From contig NZ_CP119676.1 in NCBI RefSeq assembly GCF_029318635.1, positions 2,121,001 to 2,185,000 on the forward strand: DNA of 64,000 bases. The letters are read 5' to 3'. This DNA comes from Varunaivibrio sulfuroxidans (GTDB lineage Bacteria; Pseudomonadota; Alphaproteobacteria; Rhodospirillales; Magnetovibrionaceae). The notes beneath the pieces are model-generated. The model did not search any database. It saw only the letters and a list, made by a program, of their open reading frames with translations, and was not told the DNA's origin. The translations under genes and the position numbers were made by a program. Positions 23,133 to 31,774 of the stretch are shown here, one piece after another (the stretch's first letter is position 1; the number at the start of each line of letters is the position of its first letter).

Positions 23133-24941
23133 ATGAGCCGAGACCAAACGGTTATCATCCTCATTCTCGGCGCTACCATCGCCATGTTCATGTGGGGGCG
23201 CTGGCGTCATGATATGGTGGCGCTGGGGGCGTTGTTGGCGTCCGTGCTGACGGGGTTGACGTCGCCCCTGGAGGCCTTCTCGGGCTTTTCCCACCCGGCT
23301 GTGGTCACCGTCGCCTGCGTGTTGGTGATGAGCTATGGCTTGCAGGCATCCGGCGCGGTGGATGTCTTGACCCAACACATTCGCGTCCAATCGGCCGGCA
23401 GGCTGACGACGATTGCGATCCTCACCGCGCTTGCGGCCGTGATGTCGGCATTCATGAACAATGTGGGGGCGCTGGCGTTGTTGATGCCGGTCGCCATCAA
23501 AGCGGCGCGGGATCGCGACTTGCCACCGGGTCAATTGCTCATGCCGCTGTCATTTGGTTCCATCCTCGGGGGCATGACCACGTTGATCGGCACACCGCCG
23601 AACCTGATCGTTTCCGGGTTCCGCGGCGCCGCTATGGGAAACACTTTCGCCATGTTTGACTTCGCCCCCGTCGGCCTCACCGTTGCCGTGGCGGGTGTGG
23701 CGTTCGTCGTGTTGGTTGGCTGGCGACTGGTCCCGGTGCGCGAGCGGGCCGGCGCGGAAGGCTTCGAGACGGCCGCCTATCTGACCGAGGCCCAGGTGAC
23801 GGAGGGAAGCAAGCTCGACGGCGCGATCGTACGCGACGCCGAAGTTCTGCTCGATGAAGCAGATGCCCAGATCATCGGTCTGATCCGCGACGGGTCGCGC
23901 ATTCCCGCACCCCATCCCCTGCGCAAGCTGCGCACGAACGACATCCTGGTGATCAGAGCCGAACCGGAAGCCTTGGGCGCCATGTTCACCAATCTCGCCC
24001 TCAAGCTTGTGGACATGCCCGAAACAGATACGGCCGAGGACCGGAAAACCGAGGCCGGGGATGCGGTCAAGGCCGTCAAGAACGAGGAAGTTCTGTTATC
24101 GGAACTGGCCGTGCTTCCGGGTTCGCGTCTGGCCGGACGGTCCGCGGCGGGGTTTCGCCTGCGCGAGCGTTACGGCGTCAATCTGTTGGCCGTGTCCCGG
24201 CAGGGGCGTCGCTCCATGGCGCGGTTGCGAAATACAATCCTCAAGGAAGGCGATGTGCTCCTCATGCAGGGCGGCGCGGACGCTCTTGGGGAATTCGCGG
24301 TCGAATTCGGGTGCGTGCCCTTGGCGGAACGGGAGGTGCGAATTCCCGACCGCAAACGCGCATACCTGGCCATGGCCATTATGGCGACGGCGGTTGCGGG
24401 CGCATCGTTCGGACTGGCGCCCGCGGCCATATCTTTTGCCGCCGGGGTGCTGGCGATGATGGCGTTCGGCGTGGTGGCCCGGCGTTCGGTTTACGAAGCC
24501 ATCGACTGGCCGGTGATCGTGCTGCTGGGGGCGTTGATTCCGGTGGCCGGGGCTCTGGCCGCCAGCGGCGCGGCGGATATGATCGCGCGCGTATTATTGG
24601 ACGGGGTTGCCCAGGGCTATGGCGTGGCCGCGCTGGTGGTGATCCTGATCGTTACCATGACACTATCGGATTTTATGAACAACGCCGCGACGGCGGCGGT
24701 GATGTGTCCGATCGCCATCGGTACGGCCGGTAAACTAGGCGCAAGCGCCGACCCTTTCCTGATGGCGGTGGCGGTGGGCGCGTCGTGCGCGTTTTTAACC
24801 CCCATCGGCCATCAGAACAATACCCTGATCCTGGGGCCGGGGGGGTTTCGATTTGGGGATTACTGGCGTTTGGGGTTACCGGTCGAAATTATTGTCGTGG
24901 CGGTCGGCGTGCCGATGATCCTTATCGTATGGCCGCTGTAG
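23133..24941 (+). CDS. SLC13/DASS-type transporter with TrkA-C domains
   Basis: 602 residues. Membrane halves flank a soluble insert (about residues 205-410) that resembles two RCK/TrkA-C ligand-binding domains (LDGAIVRDAEVLLDEADAQIIGLIRDG and RSMARLRNTILKEGDVLLMQGG). DASS hallmarks are STFMNN-like MSAFMNN, LIGTPPN and a second MNNAATAAV. It should be a Na+-coupled anion transporter (sulfate, dicarboxylate or similar). The substrate is not decidable. Start ATG 23133 follows GGAGGGGAG. Confidence 0.88.
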   Translation: MSRDQTVIILILGATIAMFMWGRWRHDMVALGALLASVLTGLTSPLEAFSGFSHPAVVTVACVLVMSYGLQASGAVDVLTQHIRVQSAGRLTTIAILTALAAVMSAFMNNVGALALLMPVAIKAARDRDLPPGQLLMPLSFGSILGGMTTLIGTPPNLIVSGFRGAAMGNTFAMFDFAPVGLTVAVAGVAFVVLVGWRLVPVRERAGAEGFETAAYLTEAQVTEGSKLDGAIVRDAEVLLDEADAQIIGLIRDGSRIPAPHPLRKLRTNDILVIRAEPEALGAMFTNLALKLVDMPETDTAEDRKTEAGDAVKAVKNEEVLLSELAVLPGSRLAGRSAAGFRLRERYGVNLLAVSRQGRRSMARLRNTILKEGDVLLMQGGADALGEFAVEFGCVPLAEREVRIPDRKRAYLAMAIMATAVAGASFGLAPAAISFAAGVLAMMAFGVVARRSVYEAIDWPVIVLLGALIPVAGALAASGAADMIARVLLDGVAQGYGVAALVVILIVTMTLSDFMNNAATAAVMCPIAIGTAGKLGASADPFLMAVAVGASCAFLTPIGHQNNTLILGPGGFRFGDYWRLGLPVEIIVVAVGVPMILIVWPL

Positions 24942-25321
24942 CAGCCAAGCGAATAGGTCCTAACCCTAGATGTTTAGCGCCGGCATTTCGTGGCGCATTA
25001 TTCTTCCATGATCGAAAGAGCGCGCCATGGAACAGATGCCGCGCGGCGTCACTCCCGTTTTTTTTGGTGCAAAAGGTGAAGATGCAAAAGGTGAATTTTG
25101 TGCGTGTGTTTAATGACATTTTAGTATATCATCGAACCCTAATGTAAAAAATAATACATCAAGATGTAACATTCAGAAGTCCGGATTAGGATGGACTTGG
25201 ACGCTCTTTCAAGACACTCTTCCAGAAGCACCATTGGGCGGACTTAAGCCCTATTTCCCTGCCGGTTTCCCTTGTTGAAGGGCGAAAGTGGGCCGGGCGT
25301 CGCGAGCGATGTCGAGGTGAT
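24942..25321. promoter_or_regulatory. AT-rich intergenic region, promoter of the Mrp/Nuo-like operon
   Basis: 380 bases without a convincing gene. A 15-bp tandem duplication (GTGCAAAAGGTGAA-like, about 25068-25097) is followed by a strongly AT-rich stretch (25090-25170), the probable promoter of the 13-gene operon that starts at 25322. No operator dyad was recognised. Confidence 0.5.
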
Positions 25322-25849
25322 ATGAAAGTTGAGACCTTGGGCAGTGAAATTTTGAGCAAGACGCGGCATTTCGCCGAGGCGTTCGCGACCCTTCTCCTGT
25401 TTTGGGTCCTGCTCAATGGCACGGTGAGGGCCGATGTTGTGGCCGTCGGCGTGCTGGTGGCGTTTGTTATCGCGGCGCTGTTTCGCGACGGCCTTTCCTT
25501 CTTGTTCGAGTTTCGCTTCACGCCCCGGTCCTTGTGGGCGAGCGGCTTGTTTTTCGTTTATTTTCTCAAAGAGTTGGTCATCGCGAACGTTAGGCTCGCG
25601 GTCATCGTCTCGACCCCTGCGTTGCCGATCCGCCCCGGTATCGTCAAGGTCCGCACCCGCCTGAAAAGCCGGGTGGGCCGCCTGCTGCTCGCCAATGCGA
25701 TCACCCTGACCCCGGGCACTCTGACGGTGGCCCTGGACGGGGAATGGCTTTTCATTCACTGGGTCACGGTGGAGGCCGACGATATCGACGCCGCGACCCA
25801 AAGTATCGTCGCCGGGTTCGAAAAATACTTGCAGGTGATGTATGGTTGA
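25322..25849 (+). CDS. MrpE/MnhE-like antiporter subunit
   Basis: 175 residues, MnhE family: two or three N-terminal membrane helices then a cytoplasmic domain (RPGIVKVRTRLKSRVGRLLLANAITLTPGTLTV). The LTPGTL segment is typical. In Mrp antiporters MrpE is small and needed for assembly. Here it opens an operon in which Mrp subunits are combined with a complex-I-like arm. It overlaps the next gene by 8 bases. Confidence 0.9.
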   Translation: MKVETLGSEILSKTRHFAEAFATLLLFWVLLNGTVRADVVAVGVLVAFVIAALFRDGLSFLFEFRFTPRSLWASGLFFVYFLKELVIANVRLAVIVSTPALPIRPGIVKVRTRLKSRVGRLLLANAITLTPGTLTVALDGEWLFIHWVTVEADDIDAATQSIVAGFEKYLQVMYG

Positions 25850-26102
25850 GGCGCTGATTTATCTGGCGGCGGGGTTGGCGGGCGCGGCGTTCTTGCTCGC
25901 CCTCGTGCGCTTCGTCAAGGGGCCGTCCGCCGCCGACCGGGTGGTCGCCTTCGATGTTCTGACCATCATCGCGATTACCGCCATGGCGCTGGTGGCGTGG
26001 CTCGAAAATCGCGCCATCTACCTGGACGTCGCCCTCGTCTACGCGTTGCTGTCCTTCCTTGGGGTGATCGTCGTCGCCCGCTATCTTGAAGGAGAGGCGT
26101 GA
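25842..26102 (+). CDS. MrpF/MnhF-like antiporter subunit
   Basis: 86 residues, three transmembrane helices, with the family signature FVKGPSAADRVVAFDVLTIIAI. MrpF and MrpG form part of the small-subunit region involved in sodium translocation in Mrp complexes. It overlaps its neighbours on both sides. Confidence 0.92.
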   Translation: MVEALIYLAAGLAGAAFLLALVRFVKGPSAADRVVAFDVLTIIAITAMALVAWLENRAIYLDVALVYALLSFLGVIVVARYLEGEA

Positions 26103-26440
26103 TGGACGCGGGCTTGGGCATCGTTGGCGGTCTTTTCTTGGTCGCGGGGGCGGCGTTTCTCCTGTTGGGCGGGTTGGGCCTAATCCGCATGCCCGACGTT
26201 TTCAATCGTATTCAGGTGGGCACCAAAACGACCACTTTGGGGACCATGCTGACGTTGAGCGGGATCGCGTTCCTGCACCCCGATTGGACGCTGAAGCTGT
26301 TGTTGATCGGGCTGTTTTTGCTGTTCACGAACCCGCTGTCCTCGCAAGTGCTCGCCCGCGCGGCGCACCGCAGCGGTGCGGCGAAGTCGGCGGCGACGGT
26401 CGTCGATCGTCTGGCCGGCGACGACGGAGAAACGCCATGA
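26102..26440 (+). CDS. MrpG/MnhG-like antiporter subunit
   Basis: 112 residues, three transmembrane helices, MnhG/PhaG signature GLIRMPDVFNRIQVGTKTTTLG. ATG 26102 overlaps the preceding TGA by one base (TGATG) after GGAGAGG; a GTG three bases earlier is the alternative. It is part of the Mrp-like sodium module. Confidence 0.92.
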   Translation: MDAGLGIVGGLFLVAGAAFLLLGGLGLIRMPDVFNRIQVGTKTTTLGTMLTLSGIAFLHPDWTLKLLLIGLFLLFTNPLSSQVLARAAHRSGAAKSAATVVDRLAGDDGETP

Positions 26441-26691
26441 GCCCGCTCCTGTTCATCATGACCCTATTGCTCGCCGCCGCCATGACCGGCGGCGCGTACG
26501 TGGCGCTGCGCAGCAAGAAGACGGCGGTCGCCATCCTTGCCGCCGGCGCGGTGAGCCTATTCGCATCGGTCCAGTTTTTGATCCTCGCCGCGCCGGACGT
26601 GGCGATGACCGAGGCGGCGATCGGCAGCGGCCTGACCACGTTCTTGTTCTTTTTTGTGCTGGGGCGCGTGCGGGGGGCCGGGAATGATTAA
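26437..26691 (+). CDS. MbhD/MrpA-tail-like (DUF4040) membrane subunit
   Basis: 84 residues, three helices, with AAPDVAMTEAAIGSGLTTFLFFFVLG. This is the typical DUF4040/MbhD segment, equivalent to the C-terminal part of MrpA (NuoJ-like). It is encoded separately, as in archaeal membrane-bound hydrogenases rather than in classical bacterial Mrp. ATG 26437 overlaps the previous stop by four bases. Confidence 0.85.
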   Translation: MSPLLFIMTLLLAAAMTGGAYVALRSKKTAVAILAAGAVSLFASVQFLILAAPDVAMTEAAIGSGLTTFLFFFVLGRVRGAGND

Positions 26692-27385
26692 AAAATTCAT
26701 GGCGCTATTGGTGTTGGCCGGCCTGGGCGTGGTGTTCGCCGGGTTGCTGCTGGGCTTTAGCCCGGACGCCCAATTGAACACCACCGCGCGCTATTACGCC
26801 GATCACACGGTGGCCGATACCGGGGCCGCCAATATCGTCACCGCAATCATCGTCACCTATCGCGGCCTCGATACCCTGGGCGAGGTTACCGTGTTGTTCC
26901 TGACGGCGGCCATCGTCGCCCTTATTTTAAGGCGCGCGCGCCGCCCGGGGGAAGCGCCGCCCGGCAACCCTCTGCCGTCGGGCGAACTGCTGCAAACCGG
27001 CAGCCGCCTGCTGGCGCCGTTGATCGTGCTGTTGGGGGCCTATGTCTTTGTCAACGGCCACCTGACCCCGGGCGGCGGATTTCAGGGCGGGGCCATCGTC
27101 GCCTCCGCGGTGCTCTTGATGTTGTTAAGCAACCCGTTGCGGCGCTTTAGCCACCGCCTGATCGGCGCCGTAGAATCGATTTCGGGGTTGGTCTACGTCA
27201 CGCTTGGGGTGCTCGGCCTCGTTTTCGCCGGGGGTTTTCTCGACAACCGCATTCTACCACTGGGCGCATTCGGTACGCTTTTTTCGGCCGGCGCGATTCC
27301 CGTCATTTACACGGTGATCGGGCTTAAAGTCGGCGCCGAGTTCAGTTCGATGATGGTTAGCCTGTCGGAAACGGAGGATCGCTGA
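26684..27385 (+). CDS. MrpB-like subunit with MbhE-like N-terminus
   Basis: 233 residues. The N-terminal 90 residues resemble the MbhE/MrpA-tail unit (GAANIVTAIIVTYRGLDTLGEVTVLFLTAAIV). The rest is an MnhB domain (GAYVFVNGHLTPGGGFQGGAIVASAVLLM). This looks like a fusion of two subunits that are separate in archaeal Mbh. It is ATG 26684, overlapping the previous gene by 8 bases. The role is the ion-translocating membrane arm. Confidence 0.88.
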   Translation: MIKKFMALLVLAGLGVVFAGLLLGFSPDAQLNTTARYYADHTVADTGAANIVTAIIVTYRGLDTLGEVTVLFLTAAIVALILRRARRPGEAPPGNPLPSGELLQTGSRLLAPLIVLLGAYVFVNGHLTPGGGFQGGAIVASAVLLMLLSNPLRRFSHRLIGAVESISGLVYVTLGVLGLVFAGGFLDNRILPLGAFGTLFSAGAIPVIYTVIGLKVGAEFSSMMVSLSETEDR

Positions 27386-27741
27386 TGGTCTATGTCGCAA
27401 TGACCATAGGGTTTGTTTTGATCCTGATGGGGCTATACGGCGCGCTGACGAACCGCAATATTTTGCGCATAACCATATCGTTCACGATCGCCAGCACGGG
27501 GACCAATCTGGTCCTGGTCGCCGCCGGGTACATGCCCGGGCGCGCGGCGCCGATCCTCGGTGGCGTCGTCGATGCCGCCACCGCCGCCGCGCGGATTATC
27601 GATCCGGTGCCCCAGGCCCTGGTGCTGACCGCCATCGTGATCGGCCTCGGGGTGACGGCGTTGATGCTGACCTACGCCTACAAGCTTTATGAGACCAAAC
27701 GCACCCTCGACATTTCGAAGTATACGGATCTGAAATGGTAA
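27385..27741 (+). CDS. MrpC/NuoK-like subunit
   Basis: 118 residues, three transmembrane helices, MnhC/NuoK family (IGFVLILMGLYGALTNRNILRITISFTIASTGTNLVLVAAGYM; QALVLTAIVIGLGVTALMLTYAYKLY). TGATG overlap with the previous gene. It corresponds to a proton-path subunit next to the large antiporter modules. Confidence 0.92.
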   Translation: MVYVAMTIGFVLILMGLYGALTNRNILRITISFTIASTGTNLVLVAAGYMPGRAAPILGGVVDAATAAARIIDPVPQALVLTAIVIGLGVTALMLTYAYKLYETKRTLDISKYTDLKW

Positions 27742-30700
27742 ACCCCATTTTCATCATCGCCGGCGGTTTAGGCGCGGCGTTCCTGCTGGGGCTGTTGCGC
27801 GACACCCGGCGCGGGTTCGCCTATGGCGTGACGCTGGCGGCGCTGGCGTTAATGAGCGGGATCGCGGCGGACTGGGTATGGGCTTTCGCCGTCAAGGGGG
27901 CCGCCGGGGTTGATGTCTTCACGGCGGGCCATCGTCCGCCCTTCGCCATCAACTTGCGCATGGCGCCGCCCGAAGCGGTCTTGGTCTTGCTGGTCAGCGT
28001 CACGGGGTTGCTCTCGGCGATCTATTTGAAGGAACCTCTGCTGAGGCTTGGGCGCGGCGCGATGGCCGTGCTGTTGATCGCCATCTTGGCCCTAAGCGGA
28101 ATCATTTTGACCCGCGACGTCTTTAACCTTTTCGTGTTTATCGAATTGACGGCGATTTCCACCGCCGGATTGGTGTTGCTTTCCGACGACGCGCGCGCCC
28201 TGGGGGCGGGCTTTAAATACCTGATGGTGTCCCAAATCATTTCGATCTTGTTGCTGATCGGGATCATTTTCGCCTACCACGCCACCGGCACCTTGAATAT
28301 CGACGGCTTGGCGGGGGCCTCGGCGGTGTTGATGAAGGGGGGGACGCTGGCCGTCTTCCTCGTGATCGTCGCCTTGATCGCGGAGCTGAAGCCGTTCCCG
28401 GCCAACGGCTGGGCGCTCGATATCTACGAGTCCGCACATCCCGCGTTTTCGGCCATTTTTTCCGCGGCTTCCGGCGCGGCGGCCCTGTTCGCGGTCGATA
28501 AGGTGCTTGTGATCGGCGGCGCGCCATGGCTGGAGGTGGCGACGGGTGTCGGCATCGTGACCTTTGTCGGAGCCAATATCCTGGCGCTGTCGCAGCGCAA
28601 CGACCGGCGCTTGCTGGGTTATTCCTCGGTGGCGCAGATCGGCCTGGTCCTAACGGTTATCGGCCAACGCGATATCTTGGGGGAACATTACCTGTTTATC
28701 GCCGGGGGGATCTTGCTCGCCCACGGCGTGGCCAAGGCCGGTCTGTACTGGCTGTCGGGCCTCGTCGCCGAACGCGAGTTGAGCGCCTGGGCGGCGCTGC
28801 GCCAAAACCCGCTCCTGATTTTCGCCTTTGTCAGTTTTATCGCCATGTTGATCGGCCTGCCGCCGTTTCCCGGTTTTTACGCCAAGTGGCAATTGGCGCA
28901 TATCCTCATCGGCGAAGGGCGTTTCGCCCTCGTCGGGATGATCTTGTTCGCCGCCTTGCTCGAAGCGGGCTATCTGTTCCGTTGGTTCGGTTACATCATC
29001 AAACGCGCGCCGCCGCGCGAACCCGTCCGCTTTGCGCGCCATAAACTGGGCGTGGTGCTGTTCGCCGTCGCTGCGGCGTGGGGGGTCAGCTATATTTGGG
29101 GAGCGCTTTCGGGCCTCGGCAATGTGCTGCACGCCCTACCCCTGCTGTTCGCCCTGGGCTTCTTGCTTTTGGAGGGGCTTCCCGCGTGGGCGAAGAACGC
29201 CCTCGCCATCGTCGGCATGGTGGCCTTTTTCATCGTCAGCTATCCGGCCTACAACCCATTGCAGGTGATCTTCGCCACCATCATTTTGATCGGCGGCGCG
29301 GTGATCTTGCTGGCGAGCTTCGCCACCGGGGGGCGGCGGATCGGTTTTTATCCCTCGGCGATGGTGATGTATGCCGGTTTGGCGATGTTGATCGTCGCCA
29401 AGGGATCGTTCGCCTTTTTCACCGCCTGGGAAGTGCTCACGGTGGGCTCGTATTTTCTGATCCTGCGCGGCAAACGCTCCGAGCCCCACGCCCTGTCGTA
29501 TATCGTTTTCTCGCTGGGCGGCGCGTTCGCCATCTTGTTCGGGTTCGCCCTGGCGGCGGGAGGCGCGATGCAAATTCCGATCGCCGCCCTGGGCCAGACG
29601 CCGGCGGTCTTGGCGCCTTGGGTGTTCCTCCTTTTGGCGATCGGGTTCATGACCAAGACGGCGGCGATCGGCCTGCATGTCTGGCTGCCCGGCGCCCATG
29701 CCGAGGCCGAGACCGATGTCTCGCCGATGGTCTCGGGCATCTTGCTCAAGGCGGGCCTGTTCGGCTTGATGGTATTGTTGTTGAACATGGGGAAGGTCCG
29801 CCTTTACGGCGTCGAGTTGACCTATGTGATGCTATGGATCGGCGCCCTGTCGGCGCTGCTAGGCAATTTAATGGCGGTTTTCCAAGAGGACGCCAAGCGC
29901 CTGCTCGCTTATTCTTCGATCGGTCAGATGGGCTACGCCCTGTTCGGTTTGGCGATGATGAACCACCTGGGCTGGCTGATGGCCTTGATGTTCGTTATCA
30001 ATCATTACGTCTATAAATCGATGCTGTTCCTTTCGGTCGGCGGCGTGGCCAAGCGCACCGGCACGCGCGACATGTACCGCATGGGCGGATTGATCACCTT
30101 GATGCCGCTGTCGTTCGTCGCGGTCCTGGTCGGCATCATCGCCGTTTCCGGCGTGCCGCCGCTGTCGGGCTTCGGCGGGCGGTGGATTTTTTACAACGCC
30201 ATCCTGACGGCCGACTATCGCCTGCCGATGATCGTCATCTTCCTATCCGGACCGGTCGCGTTCCTCTATCTTTTCCGCCTGATCCACACGATCTTCCTCG
30301 GCCAGATGAAGGACGAGCACCGGCGACTGAAGGAAGCGCCGTTCTGGATTATCTTGCCGCAGATGATTTATGTCGCATTCCTCCTGGCGTTCGCCGTTTT
30401 CCCGGGCCTGGCGCTGCGCCGCGTAGACGCCTATCTGGCCCCGTTCTTTCCCAAGGACGGCCTCGATTGGCAGGGGCTGACGATCACCAGCGGCTTCGGC
30501 TATTGGAGTCCGGTGTCGATCATGATCATCGTCGTCGTGATCTTCGCCACGGTGCTGGCGGGGCTGGTGCTGCTTAACCACAAGGCCCAGAGGGTGAAGC
30601 AGTTCAATATCGTCTTCGCCGCCGAACGCCCCTATCGCCCCGAGACCACCCACTTCGCCTGGAATTTCTTCGCGCCCTATCGCAAAGCCGTGGGCTTCTT

Positions 30701-30866
30701 GGTGCAACCCTTCGTGACACGGTTCTGGGACGCCGTCGCCGGCACCTTGCATCATGTCGCCGAATTTACGCGGCGGTTTTATACCGGAAACGGGCAAACC
30801 TACGCCTTTCACTTCCTGGCTTTCGTCGTGGTCGTTTATCTGTTCGTCTTGGGGGGTGGGTCATGA
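27735..30866 (+). CDS. Fused double antiporter subunit (two MrpD/NuoM/NuoN-like modules)
   Basis: 1043 residues, about twice the usual length. Module 1 (about 1-480) has NLFVFIELTAISTAGLVLLSDD with the conserved Glu and a Lys-bearing ALIAELKPFPANGWALDIYESAHP. Module 2 (about 490-860) has FTAWEVLTVGSYF and the canonical KTAAIGLHVWLPGAHAEAETDVSPMVSGILLKAG. The C-terminal 170 residues carry extra helices and a connecting amphipathic region. One reading frame runs through without internal stops, so it is a true fusion, not a missed boundary. It would supply two proton/ion channels in the membrane arm. Confidence 0.9.
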   Translation: MVNPIFIIAGGLGAAFLLGLLRDTRRGFAYGVTLAALALMSGIAADWVWAFAVKGAAGVDVFTAGHRPPFAINLRMAPPEAVLVLLVSVTGLLSAIYLKEPLLRLGRGAMAVLLIAILALSGIILTRDVFNLFVFIELTAISTAGLVLLSDDARALGAGFKYLMVSQIISILLLIGIIFAYHATGTLNIDGLAGASAVLMKGGTLAVFLVIVALIAELKPFPANGWALDIYESAHPAFSAIFSAASGAAALFAVDKVLVIGGAPWLEVATGVGIVTFVGANILALSQRNDRRLLGYSSVAQIGLVLTVIGQRDILGEHYLFIAGGILLAHGVAKAGLYWLSGLVAERELSAWAALRQNPLLIFAFVSFIAMLIGLPPFPGFYAKWQLAHILIGEGRFALVGMILFAALLEAGYLFRWFGYIIKRAPPREPVRFARHKLGVVLFAVAAAWGVSYIWGALSGLGNVLHALPLLFALGFLLLEGLPAWAKNALAIVGMVAFFIVSYPAYNPLQVIFATIILIGGAVILLASFATGGRRIGFYPSAMVMYAGLAMLIVAKGSFAFFTAWEVLTVGSYFLILRGKRSEPHALSYIVFSLGGAFAILFGFALAAGGAMQIPIAALGQTPAVLAPWVFLLLAIGFMTKTAAIGLHVWLPGAHAEAETDVSPMVSGILLKAGLFGLMVLLLNMGKVRLYGVELTYVMLWIGALSALLGNLMAVFQEDAKRLLAYSSIGQMGYALFGLAMMNHLGWLMALMFVINHYVYKSMLFLSVGGVAKRTGTRDMYRMGGLITLMPLSFVAVLVGIIAVSGVPPLSGFGGRWIFYNAILTADYRLPMIVIFLSGPVAFLYLFRLIHTIFLGQMKDEHRRLKEAPFWIILPQMIYVAFLLAFAVFPGLALRRVDAYLAPFFPKDGLDWQGLTITSGFGYWSPVSIMIIVVVIFATVLAGLVLLNHKAQRVKQFNIVFAAERPYRPETTHFAWNFFAPYRKAVGFLVQPFVTRFWDAVAGTLHHVAEFTRRFYTGNGQTYAFHFLAFVVVVYLFVLGGGS

Positions 30867-31768
30867 CGTTCGAATGGATGAAAATTCCCTATGCGCTTTT
30901 AACCTTGTTCATCGTCGTCAATTACGGTCTGTTGCTGTCGGCGCTGATCGCCAAGATCGGGGCGCGGGCGGGGCGACGCCACGGCATTCCGATCTACCAG
31001 AACTATATCGATTTGCTTAAAAATTTCGCCCAGCGCAGTTCGGTCACCCATGGCGTCATGTTTTATCTGGGGCCGGTTTTCCGCCTGACCGGGGGGATTG
31101 GCCTGTTGATGTTCGTGCCGGTTATCTACGGCTCGGCGATGTTTTCCAACCTGTCGTTCGCGGGCGATTTGATCCTGGCGCTCTATTTCGTGTTCTTCAG
31201 CACCTTAGGGATGGCGTTGGGGGCGGGCGAAAGCGGTCATCCCCATGCGGCGATCGGCGTCTCGCGTGGACTGGCGCAGGTCACCATGGCGGAATTGCCC
31301 CTTGCCCTCGCGGTCTTCGCGGTGGCCTTGCAGTATCACACCTTGTCGATAACGGACATCGTCGCGGCGCAGCAGGGCGGCATTCTGCATTGGACCGTGT
31401 TCACCAACCCGGTGGCGGTCGCCGCGGCGATGCTCGCCTTTTTGGGCACGATGATGCGCCCACCCTTCGACGTCGTCATCGCCCCCCAGGAAATTCCAAT
31501 CGGCCCGCCGACCGAGTATCATTCCGCCTATCTGGCCTTGATGCAGGCCAACCGCGCCATCTTTCCCATCGCCAAGATCGTCATCTATATGAGTCTGTTC
31601 TTCGGCGGGGCCACCAGTTGGCCGGTGTTTTTCCTCAAGGCGTTCCTGATTTATTTGTTCGCGGCTTTCGTCGGCGTGGTTTTCCCGCGTTTCCGTGTCG
31701 AACAATCGATCCGTTGGTTTTTGGTATGGGCCGTGCCGTTGGGCATTTTGAGCCTGCTCCTGGCGTGA
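30863..31768 (+). CDS. NuoH/HycD-like membrane subunit
   Basis: 301 residues, about eight transmembrane helices, NADH dehydrogenase subunit 1 family. Signature segments are RRHGIPIYQNYIDLLKNFAQRS, ALGAGESGHPHAAIGVSRGL and MMRPPFDVVIAPQEIPIGPPTEYHSAYLAL. It anchors the peripheral arm and forms the entry of the coupling channel. The length and motifs resemble hydrogenase-type (HycD/MbhM) rather than true NuoH. ATGA overlap with the preceding fusion gene. Confidence 0.92.
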   Translation: MTFEWMKIPYALLTLFIVVNYGLLLSALIAKIGARAGRRHGIPIYQNYIDLLKNFAQRSSVTHGVMFYLGPVFRLTGGIGLLMFVPVIYGSAMFSNLSFAGDLILALYFVFFSTLGMALGAGESGHPHAAIGVSRGLAQVTMAELPLALAVFAVALQYHTLSITDIVAAQQGGILHWTVFTNPVAVAAAMLAFLGTMMRPPFDVVIAPQEIPIGPPTEYHSAYLALMQANRAIFPIAKIVIYMSLFFGGATSWPVFFLKAFLIYLFAAFVGVVFPRFRVEQSIRWFLVWAVPLGILSLLLA

Positions 31769-31774
31769 GGTGAG

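Noticed and set aside
25322..30866. Plain Mrp Na+/H+ antiporter operon
   Set aside because: There is no full MrpA, and the genes run without a break into NuoH/B/C/D-like genes.
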